DNA from: Clostridia bacterium
GTDB taxonomy: Bacteria > Bacillota > Clostridia > Oscillospirales > CAG-272
Assembly (NCBI GenBank): GCA_017961575.1
Contig: JAGCXA010000032.1
Location: forward strand, 1 to 49,943
Reading direction: 5' to 3'
Length of the DNA stretch: 49,943 nt
Part shown: in pieces, positions 7,511 to 13,792 of the stretch
How the letters are laid out: each line of letters begins with the position of its first letter
How positions within the stretch are numbered: position 1 is the first letter of the stretch
Position numbers and translations under genes: made by a program
Notes under the pieces: generated by a model
The model's database searches: none
What the model was told of the DNA's origin: nothing
The model's input: the letters and a program-made list of their open reading frames with translations, nothing else

Positions 7511-8242
7511 TCAGGGACGGAAGTCCATCATCGCCTCTACGTTGATCTCGTCGCCGACAAGCGTGCGGAACCAGACGCGGCGGATCCCCTCCGGCGTCGT
7601 TTCCTCGCCCGACAGAACCGTCAGCGTCTCGCCGAGTTTCGCCTCGTGGCGGTAGTTGATCGACGCCCCGATCAGTTGCCCCGCGGCGGGATCGGGGAGA
7701 AAATCGTAGAGGAGATTGGCGTAACCGGTGTTGTTCATATGTCGGTTCACGTCGACGTCCGACCAGAAGATCTTACGCTCGCCGACGGGCGAGAGTTTGA
7801 CCGAATCGGGGATCAGGAACCGGATCGGCGCCGAGAGGACGGGGGCCTCCCCTCCGCTGTACCCGTCGCCGAGCGCCTCGACCCGCGCCAGCCGCCCGGC
7901 GTTCAGGTCGTAGAGCGCCCAGACCGACTGCCCCGCGGCGACGGTCTTCCCCGCCTCGTCGATCAGCCGGTAGCCGCGCTCGAACGAGTACCCGCGCGAC
8001 GGAAGCGCGAAGGTCTCGACCGTCAGTTCCTCGTACTGCATGATCGGGCGAACGAAATCGACGCACATCCGCGAGAGCAGAAAGGAGAGCCCGCGCTCCA
8101 TCAGTTCGTCGTAGGACGGCCCCTCGCTTTTCATCTGGCGGTTCGCCGCCTCCTGCATCCAGCGCCAGACCGCCGAGGGGCGCGCGATATGCCGCGCGTC
8201 GGTGTCGTGGACGAGGACGGATACGTGCATCGAATAACTCAT
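7511..8242 (-). CDS. Acyl-ACP thioesterase (FatA/FatB family)
   Basis: Hydrolyses acyl-acyl carrier protein to release free fatty acids, tuning chain length or supplying fatty acids for lipid turnover. The 243 residues form the double hot-dog fold typical of bacterial acyl-ACP thioesterases (usual length about 240-250). The N-terminal hot-dog has RPSAVWRWMQEAANRQ and PIMQYEELTVETFALPSRGYSFERGYRLID. The C-terminal hot-dog has SDVDVNRHMNNTGYANLLYDFLP, where the N-x-H pair matches the catalytic Asn and His. INYRHEAKLGETLTVLS follows. Its promoter overlaps the 3' end of the YolD-like gene. Ribosome binding site GGAGGCAAAAAA precedes the ATG. It is followed by the P-loop kinase gene after 17 bases. 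Confidence 0.93.
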   Translation of the reverse strand: MSYSMHVSVLVHDTDARHIARPSAVWRWMQEAANRQMKSEGPSYDELMERGLSFLLSRMCVDFVRPIMQYEELTVETFALPSRGYSFERGYRLIDEAGKTVAAGQSVWALYDLNAGRLARVEALGDGYSGGEAPVLSAPIRFLIPDSVKLSPVGERKIFWSDVDVNRHMNNTGYANLLYDFLPDPAAGQLIGASINYRHEAKLGETLTVLSGEETTPEGIRRVWFRTLVGDEINVEAMMDFRP

Positions 8243-8292
8243 TTTTTTGCCTCCGTTCGGTCGGGGACGGTCTCCCCGTCCGCATCCCGTTT

Positions 8293-8322
8293 ATTATAGC
8301 ACGGAGGGAAAGCGGTTGTCAA
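8293..8322 (-). promoter_or_regulatory. SigA promoter of the thioesterase-kinase operon
   Basis: TTGACA, 18 bases, TATAAT on the minus strand. The -35 box overlaps the YolD-like stop codon at 8319. Confidence 0.75.
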
Positions 8323-8678
8323 GGGCGACCGACGGTCGAAACGGCGTAAAGATCGTCGAGCGGAAGCGCGAGATCGTCGAGGTAAAAGCGGCGGAACGGA
8401 AGGTCGATCCGCAGAAAGCGCCCCCGCCGCGTCAGATATTCCCCGCAGCGGAAATAGGTCACCGAGAGCAGATCCCCCGGCACGAGGTCGATCAGACGGC
8501 GGTTGAGTTCCTCCGCCGCCTCCTCCGACAGCTCGATCCGCGCGACGGGGCGGAACTCCGCCCGTTTCAGATAAGCCGGTCGCTCGGAGAGCGCCTCGAA
8601 CGACGAAAACTGCTTCGCCCTCTCGCCTCTCGCCATCCCGATCCGATCCCCTTTTCCGGCAAACGCCTCTCCCGTCAT
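8319..8678 (-). CDS. YolD-like family protein
   Basis: A 119-residue protein of the YolD-like family. The family hallmark near the N-terminus is MARGERAKQFSSFEAL, comparable to the R-x-A-K-x-F-x-x-F pattern. A beta-rich body follows (ARIELSEEAAEELNRRLIDLVPGDLLSVTYFRCGEYLTRRGRFLRID). YolD-like proteins are often found beside Y-family DNA polymerases (UvrX/DinB) and were predicted to replace UmuD function, but no such polymerase lies here. A shorter start at the internal MARGERAK is possible; the upstream ATG has GAAAGATG nearby and was kept. It has its own SigA promoter. No LexA/DinR-type operator was recognised. Confidence 0.78.
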   Translation of the reverse strand: MTGEAFAGKGDRIGMARGERAKQFSSFEALSERPAYLKRAEFRPVARIELSEEAAEELNRRLIDLVPGDLLSVTYFRCGEYLTRRGRFLRIDLPFRRFYLDDLALPLDDLYAVSTVGRP

Positions 8679-8716
8679 CTTTCCGTCCTCGCTTTCGTGA
8701 ATTTATTTTCACGATC

Positions 8717-8745
8717 AGTATAGCACGGCAAAACGCGCTTGTCAA
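8717..8745 (-). promoter_or_regulatory. SigA promoter of the YolD-like gene
   Basis: TTGACA, 17 bases, TATACT on the minus strand, 38 bases before the ATG at 8678. Confidence 0.75.
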
Positions 8746-8795
8746 TAGGTTTTGCGAAAAAAGTCACGGGTTATGTGACAATCATAGGAAATGGA

Positions 8796-8836
8796 AACAA
8801 AAAATCCCGTGAAAAGACGACCTTTTCACGGGATTT
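8796..8836 (-). terminator. Orphan strong terminator hairpin on the minus strand
   Basis: A perfect 15-bp stem (8802-8816 with 8822-8836, loop ACGAC) is followed on the minus strand by TTTTTTGTTTCC. No minus-strand gene lies upstream: 8837-9074 has no ATG on that strand and no sensible open frame. It either ends a small RNA or protects the divergent promoters from read-through. The 8679-9074 gap otherwise holds the YolD promoter, a repeat cluster and the esterase promoter. Confidence 0.7.
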
Positions 8837-8956
8837 GTCGCGTTTCGGGAGACGTTTTGCCGCGGAACGAGGGTCAAACCGAGGCGGGAACGCCGTCGGA
8901 TCCGGACGCGGGCTCGCCGTCGGAGCGTTCGGGTTATATCGGTCTTTTCCCTTGCA

Positions 8957-8983
8957 CCGTCAGACGGTCCCGACGACCGTCAG
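8957..8983. promoter_or_regulatory. ACCGTC repeat cluster upstream of the esterase promoter
   Basis: ACCGTCAG occurs at 8957 and again at 8976, with an inverted GACGGT between them at 8963. This makes two overlapping palindromes just upstream of the -35 box at 9006. It could be a regulator-binding site; chance in GC-rich DNA is also possible. Confidence 0.3.
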
Positions 8984-9005
8984 CGTCCCGGCGCGCGTTT
9001 TCCGC

Positions 9006-9034
9006 TTGCTTTTCCCTGACGGGCGTGGTATAAT
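9006..9034 (+). promoter_or_regulatory. SigA promoter of the esterase-glycosylase operon
   Basis: TTGCTT, 17 bases, TATAAT, 40 bases before the ATG at 9075. Confidence 0.75.
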
Positions 9035-9074
9035 AGGGGAAAACGATTGCCGGGAAAACCGGGGGGAGAATACA

Positions 9075-9824
9075 ATGGCTTTTTTTGAAGTACAATGCAC
9101 GTCCGAGTCGCTCGGAAAACAGGTGCGGGTGAACGTGGTGATCCCGGGAGATCGCCGGGGGAACGCGGGGGATCTGCCCGTGATCTGGCTGCTCCACGGG
9201 CTCTCGGACGACGAGAGCATGTGGGCGCGGAAGACCTCGGTCGAGCGTTACGCCGAGGGTCACAAATTTGCCGTCGTGATGCCGAACGGGGACCGGAGTT
9301 GGTACCTGAACCAACCCTCCGGACGCTACGAGGACTATATCGGGGAGGAACTGCCGGCGCTGATACGCGGCTACTTCCCCTACCTCTCGCAAAAGCGCGA
9401 GAACAATATGATCGCGGGGCTCTCGATGGGGGGCTTCGGGGCTCTGCACACCGCGCTGAAACGCCCCGACCGTTACGGCGCCGTCGCCTGCTTTTCGGGG
9501 GCGTTCCGGATCGCCGCGCCGGAGTGGACGCGGCTGCTTACGGCGGAGGGCGTGATTCCGGGCGACCCCACGGGAACCGACGCCGACGTCTACGACCTCG
9601 CCGAAAAAACGCGGGAGAGGGCGGATAAATTCCCGGTCTATCTCTCCTGCGGCACCGAGGACGCGGTGCTCCCTTTCACCGTCGATATGCGCGACGCGCT
9701 CACGCGGGCGGGCTACCCCGTCACTTGTTCCGAGACGCCGGGCAACCACGCTTGGGTTTTCTGGGATCGTGAGATCAAGCTGGCAATGGACTGGTGGACG
9801 GACGTCCGCCGGGCGGCGAAATGA
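9075..9824 (+). CDS. Alpha/beta-hydrolase esterase (tributyrin esterase / esterase D-like)
   Basis: A 249-residue serine esterase of the putative-esterase family (PF00756 type, like Firmicute tributyrin/acetyl esterases and S-formylglutathione hydrolase). The oxyanion region is PVIWLLHGLSDDESMW, and the nucleophile elbow is AGLSMGGFG with Ser117. The acid is in SCGTEDAVLP (Asp196) and the His in PGNHAWVFW (His225). There is no signal peptide, so it is cytoplasmic. Likely substrates are short-chain acyl or acetyl esters, possibly from decorated sugars, given the polysaccharide genes nearby; this is inference. The ATG follows GGGGGGAGAATACA. The stop overlaps the start of the DNA glycosylase gene by four bases (ATGA). 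Confidence 0.9.
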   Translation: MAFFEVQCTSESLGKQVRVNVVIPGDRRGNAGDLPVIWLLHGLSDDESMWARKTSVERYAEGHKFAVVMPNGDRSWYLNQPSGRYEDYIGEELPALIRGYFPYLSQKRENNMIAGLSMGGFGALHTALKRPDRYGAVACFSGAFRIAAPEWTRLLTAEGVIPGDPTGTDADVYDLAEKTRERADKFPVYLSCGTEDAVLPFTVDMRDALTRAGYPVTCSETPGNHAWVFWDREIKLAMDWWTDVRRAAK

Positions 9825-10324
9825 GGATCGGACACGGGTTCGGTCCGGTGTTCGACGAAAACTCCCGGGTGTTGATCCTCGGGAGTTTTCCGTCGGTCGA
9901 CTCGCGGAAGATCGGCTTTTATTACGGGCATCCGCAGAACCGTTTCTGGCGGGTGCTCGGCAGGGCGCTCCACGATCCGGCGCCCGACGGGATCGAAGCG
10001 AGGAAAGCGTACCTTCTCCGCCACGGCGTCGCGCTCTGGGACGCGATCGAGTCCTGCGAGATCGTTTCGGGCTCCGCAGATTCCGCGATCCGGAACCCCG
10101 CGCCCGCCGACCTCTCGCGCATCCTTTCGGTCGCGCCGATCCGCGCGATCTTCTGCAACGGGTCGCTCTCCTATTCTCTTCTGCAAAAGGGCGGCGCCGC
10201 CCCCGCCGGGATCCCCCTCTTCCGCCTCCCGTCCACGAGCCCCGCGAACGCCGCGTGGTCGGAGGAACGGCTGCTCGTCGAGTGGATGTGCGTCGGGGAG
10301 TGGGCGCGCGGCGAAAAAGACTGA
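9821..10324 (+). CDS. DNA-deoxyinosine glycosylase (UDG family 6, HDG)
   Basis: Removes hypoxanthine (deaminated adenine) from DNA to start base-excision repair. The 167 residues match the HDG branch of the uracil-DNA glycosylase superfamily (about 160-170 residues). Motif 1 is RVLILGSFPSVDSRK. It is followed by FYYGHPQNRFWRVL, whose Asn corresponds to the catalytic Asn of this family. GVALWDAIESCEI is a further conserved block. IRAIFCNGSLSY is the central strand and LPSTSPANA the C-terminal DNA-intercalation motif (SPAN). The start MRIGHGF was chosen because it forms an ATGA overlap with the esterase stop, indicating translational coupling; an upstream in-frame Met lies inside the esterase gene. 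Confidence 0.92.
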   Translation: MRIGHGFGPVFDENSRVLILGSFPSVDSRKIGFYYGHPQNRFWRVLGRALHDPAPDGIEARKAYLLRHGVALWDAIESCEIVSGSADSAIRNPAPADLSRILSVAPIRAIFCNGSLSYSLLQKGGAAPAGIPLFRLPSTSPANAAWSEERLLVEWMCVGEWARGEKD

Positions 10325-10388
10325 CGCCCCGGAAAACGTATTCTTTTAAAAACGGAAACGCTCGCCCGTTTCCTTCACCGCCAAACGA

Positions 10389-10420
10389 AATACCGCCCGC
10401 CGTTTCCGGCGGGCGGTATT
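10389..10420. terminator. Bidirectional terminator between convergent genes
   Basis: A 13-bp perfect stem (10389-10401 with 10408-10420, loop GTTTCC) followed by GTTTTG on the plus strand and by a short TTTCGTTT on the minus strand. Confidence 0.8.
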
Positions 10421-10431
10421 GTTTTGATTCG

Positions 10432-13431
10432 TTACGGGAGTTCGTAGTAGTTGACCGAGGGCCATCCGTTCTCGCCGAGCGGGGTCGGACAGTTATACAG
10501 GTTGCCCTCGAAGGGGACCAGCGTGATCGTCCCGGCGGGAGCCGTGAAGGTCGCGAGTCCGCCGTCCTCGGTCGCGTGCGTCGTGCCGACGAGCACGCCG
10601 TTCACCGAGATCGCCCAACCGCCGGCGGCAACGCCGGAAACGTAATAGTTGAGCGTTCCGCTGCCCGACGCCGTGAAGTTGAACGAGGTCGTGCGACGGG
10701 TCGCGCTCGTGACGAAGACCGCCGCCGTGTTGCCGAGCACCGCGCCCTTGACGGTCGAGTTCGAGATCGGAGTCGCCGTCAGACTGTTGGGATCGGACGC
10801 GTCGCAGACGTACATCGCGTTCAGGATCTGGTTGGTGGCAGACCCGGTATTCGGGCTGATCTCCACACGCCCCCAGTAGCCGTCGTTTCCGTTGTTGGTC
10901 GGGTTGATCTGGCTGCCGTTGACGTTGTAGTTGTTGTTCGTGCCGCCGATCTTCGTGATGCTGTCGCCGCCGAAAACGTTCTGCACGACGAGTTTCGCGT
11001 CGTTTTCGTTCACGACGGTGATCGTGTTGCCGGAGATGGTCGGCTCGGTCGGTACGTGGAGCAGGAAGGTCTTTTTATAGGATCCGCTCGTCGCCGTGAT
11101 GTTGTCGAAGACGAAGAAGTAGAGTTCCTCGTTCGGGTCGGCTGTGTCGAAGACGGTCAGCATCCGGCGGGTGACCTCGGTCGCACGGCTGTTGTCGTAG
11201 GCGGGCGTGATGTCGCCGGCGATATAGGCGTACGCCGGGGTATTCTGCGCCTGATCGGAATAGCCGTAGGCGTAGCCCGTGACGGTCCCGGTCTTGTAGG
11301 TGTCGCTCATCCAGTTGCTGTAACTTCCCGCCTCGCTCGGCCGTTTCTGTCCGCCGACGTTGTAGGTCCCGGTCCCCTTCTTGATGAGGAGACTGTTGTG
11401 CGCGATGGTCGCCTGATGATAGTACTTGAAATGGTCGTCGCCGTACTTATCGTAGGAACCGGTATCGCCCGCGAGCATTCCCTTATACCAGATCTGGAAC
11501 TGTCCCGCGTCGGCGTGGTCGTGGTTCGCGCCGGTACGGACGCCGATCTTCATCAGCGTCGCCGCCTGCGTCGAATCCCAGGCGTCGCGCGCGATCATCT
11601 GTCCGAGCCAGCCGCCGTTGTAGAGGATCTTCGGCATCCCGGCGTGGGCGTTGGACGCCGGCTGAACTCCGCCGGACGAGCAGATCAGGTATTCCCCGAC
11701 GCTCGCGGTGACGGTGAAGTTCGTGTTGAACTTCGAGTAACTGTATTGCCCGTCTTGAAGCTGTTTCCGCATCGTCGAATCGTTGAAGAGGTGCGACGAG
11801 AGCAGAGCGGCGCGTCCGTAGTCCTGGAAGCCCCGGTCGTTCGTGTGGTTGTCGCCCGATTCAAACGAGTGCCGGTTTCCGCTGTAGGAGGGCAGTTCGT
11901 AGGAGTAGACGGTGCGCATGACCTGCTGCATCCCGTCGACGTCGTAGGGGATCTCGCCGGTCGCCGCCTTCAGGAGCAGCGCCGAGAACAGGTCGGAAGT
12001 GAAGCGGATGCGGACGTAGAGCGAGGCGCCCTGCGGCACCATCCCCGCCTGATACCAGGTATTGCGGACGGGAACGAACTCGCTGTATACGCGGTTGGCG
12101 ATATAGTTCCACCAGCCGGGATACTCGTCGTAGATCGCGATGGCGAACGACAGGTAGTCGCGCAGGATCTGGTATTCGCAGCCGTGTCCCGAAACGGCGT
12201 TCTGTCCCGAGGGCGGGAAGCCGACCTCCATCCGGGCGCCGGACTGGTTCGAGCCGGAGCAGACCTTCTTCTGAATGGCGAGGACGATCTGCTGTTTGTC
12301 GGTCGCGGTCAGAAGGTCGTGGCACCAGTCGTAGACGCAGGCGGCGTTATACATCACGAAGCCGAACTGGCGGCATTGGTCGCCCGTGATCCGCTGGAAA
12401 TCCATCCGTTTCAGATAGTTTTTCAAGGCGTAGATCGCGAGATACCCGTTCGCCTTGTTCCCCGTCAACTGGTAGTCGAGGGCGAGCATCTGCAACTTGT
12501 TCAGCATCCCGCCGTCGAAGTTATGGAAGCCGTCGTCGCGGTTCTCCGCGGGACCGAGCATTCCCCACGTCCGGTCGTCGAAGGCGGCGACGTAGTAGGC
12601 GTCCTTGGCGGCAGCCGGCGCGTTTTCAAGCGCCGTCCGGATCCCCGGAATATCGCTTGCGTTGAACATCACGCGCGGATGTTGCCCCAACGTCGGGTGC
12701 TTGTTGAGCGCGGTGTAGGACGTGCCGTTTCCGAGGTTGGTCGTGATGCTCCCCGAACCGAAATCGGAATTCGAGAAGTTGGCGATCTGCGCCTGCCAGT
12801 TCGCGATCTCGGTGTAGTACGCGACCTGATCGACCCAGAACTCGAAATCGCCGCAGAGATCGCAATGGAACTGCTGCCATCCCGGATCGGTCGCCGTCGG
12901 AGCCGTAAGGATCTTGCCGTTTTGCAGGTTCACGTGTCCGCAGACGTGGCAGGCGTAGAACGCCGACACCCCGCCGTAAACGATGGAGTTTTCGTCCTCC
13001 ATGAACGCGTTGATGTAGTAAACGGTCGTATATTTCGCACGCGGAACGTTGTTGAAATCGACCTCGATCCACCAGCGTCCCGTCGGCGCGGGATAGTCGA
13101 TCCCGTCGATGGTCACGTAAGTTTTCGCCACGGTAGTGGCGCTGAGCGTACAGCCGGAACCGTAAACCGTCGGGTTGGTATTGGTCTCCGAGAAGACGAA
13201 CCCGGCGCGTTCAAAGTTCAGCGTGTTGACCGTAAAATAGAATTTCAAAGAGACGGTGTCGTTTGAAAGCGACGCCCCCGGCGCGGGGAACGCGGCGTAA
13301 TTCTGGATCGGTTCGGTCGGTTCGTCGGCGGAACCGAAGAAAGTCAGAAACAGAGCAAGCGCGAGAGCAAGAACGAAGAAGGTTGAAACGAAGGCGACTG
13401 TGCGCCAACGTTTTTTCGTTTTGGTTTGCAT
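10432..13431 (-). CDS. Heparinase II/III-family polysaccharide lyase, membrane-anchored, with Cys4 insertion
   Basis: A 999-residue exported protein. Residues 12-33 are a single membrane anchor (no lipobox). A beta-sandwich-like N-terminal region follows (about 45-160). Residues 161-193 carry CHVC and CDLC, a four-Cys probable zinc site absent from the paralogue. An alpha-helical toroid (about 240-600) contains MEVGFPPSGQNAVSGHG and LRDYLSFAIAIYDEYPGWW. The heparinase II/III beta-sandwich (about 600-900) has NHDHADAGQFQIWYKGMLAGDTGSYDKYG and YYHQATIAHNSLLI. The family cleaves uronate-containing polysaccharides by beta-elimination; the substrate here is unknown (glycosaminoglycan or alginate-like). 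The C-terminus ends ENGWPSVNYYELP, a tail shared with the neighbouring paralogue. AAAAGGAGAAAACTG precedes the ATG. Confidence 0.9.
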   Translation of the reverse strand: MQTKTKKRWRTVAFVSTFFVLALALALFLTFFGSADEPTEPIQNYAAFPAPGASLSNDTVSLKFYFTVNTLNFERAGFVFSETNTNPTVYGSGCTLSATTVAKTYVTIDGIDYPAPTGRWWIEVDFNNVPRAKYTTVYYINAFMEDENSIVYGGVSAFYACHVCGHVNLQNGKILTAPTATDPGWQQFHCDLCGDFEFWVDQVAYYTEIANWQAQIANFSNSDFGSGSITTNLGNGTSYTALNKHPTLGQHPRVMFNASDIPGIRTALENAPAAAKDAYYVAAFDDRTWGMLGPAENRDDGFHNFDGGMLNKLQMLALDYQLTGNKANGYLAIYALKNYLKRMDFQRITGDQCRQFGFVMYNAACVYDWCHDLLTATDKQQIVLAIQKKVCSGSNQSGARMEVGFPPSGQNAVSGHGCEYQILRDYLSFAIAIYDEYPGWWNYIANRVYSEFVPVRNTWYQAGMVPQGASLYVRIRFTSDLFSALLLKAATGEIPYDVDGMQQVMRTVYSYELPSYSGNRHSFESGDNHTNDRGFQDYGRAALLSSHLFNDSTMRKQLQDGQYSYSKFNTNFTVTASVGEYLICSSGGVQPASNAHAGMPKILYNGGWLGQMIARDAWDSTQAATLMKIGVRTGANHDHADAGQFQIWYKGMLAGDTGSYDKYGDDHFKYYHQATIAHNSLLIKKGTGTYNVGGQKRPSEAGSYSNWMSDTYKTGTVTGYAYGYSDQAQNTPAYAYIAGDITPAYDNSRATEVTRRMLTVFDTADPNEELYFFVFDNITATSGSYKKTFLLHVPTEPTISGNTITVVNENDAKLVVQNVFGGDSITKIGGTNNNYNVNGSQINPTNNGNDGYWGRVEISPNTGSATNQILNAMYVCDASDPNSLTATPISNSTVKGAVLGNTAAVFVTSATRRTTSFNFTASGSGTLNYYVSGVAAGGWAISVNGVLVGTTHATEDGGLATFTAPAGTITLVPFEGNLYNCPTPLGENGWPSVNYYELP

Positions 13432-13642
13432 CAGTTTTCTCCTTTTTTCTGTCGTCGGGTCAAATCTGTTGTCAAAAAACGTACCTGACTCGGTACCGTC
13501 AGCCGCGGTTTTTCCGGAAAAGAATACCGTCGGGACGGAGTTCCGTAACCCCCGACCCGGCTCTCTAAATGCCGTCCCTGCTACGCATCGTCGTACTCCT
13601 TTTCATCATACTCCCGCTCACGCGGTGGCGTTATGCACCTCT

Positions 13643-13671
13643 ATTATACACCGCCCCCGTCAAAAAGGCAA
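13643..13671 (-). promoter_or_regulatory. SigA promoter of the first lyase gene
   Basis: TTGCCT, 17 bases, TATAAT on the minus strand. It lies 212 bases upstream of the ATG at 13431, leaving a long leader in which I recognise no known riboswitch. The rest of the 13432-13792 gap holds only this leader and the upstream terminator. Confidence 0.7.
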
Positions 13672-13741
13672 GTATTTATGCAATTTTTATATTAAAAATA
13701 TTGAATACTGCCAAAAAACGCTCTCAAATCGGGGCAGAAAC

Positions 13742-13779
13742 AAAAAAGGGCGCCGCGCGCAATTTCTGCGCGCGGCGCC
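13742..13779 (-). terminator. Terminator of the second lyase gene
   Basis: GGCGCCGCGCGC pairs with GCGCGCGGCGCC (12 bp, 7-base loop) and is followed on the minus strand by CCCTTTTTTG. It separates the two lyase transcripts. Confidence 0.85.
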
Positions 13780-13792
13780 GCAAAGGCGGATA

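Noticed and set aside
9769..13266. Very long plus-strand open frame opposite the first lyase gene
   Set aside because: Arises from codon bias of the GC-rich gene on the other strand; product is rich in Arg, Val, Gly, Asp with no family signature, and the antisense gene is clear.
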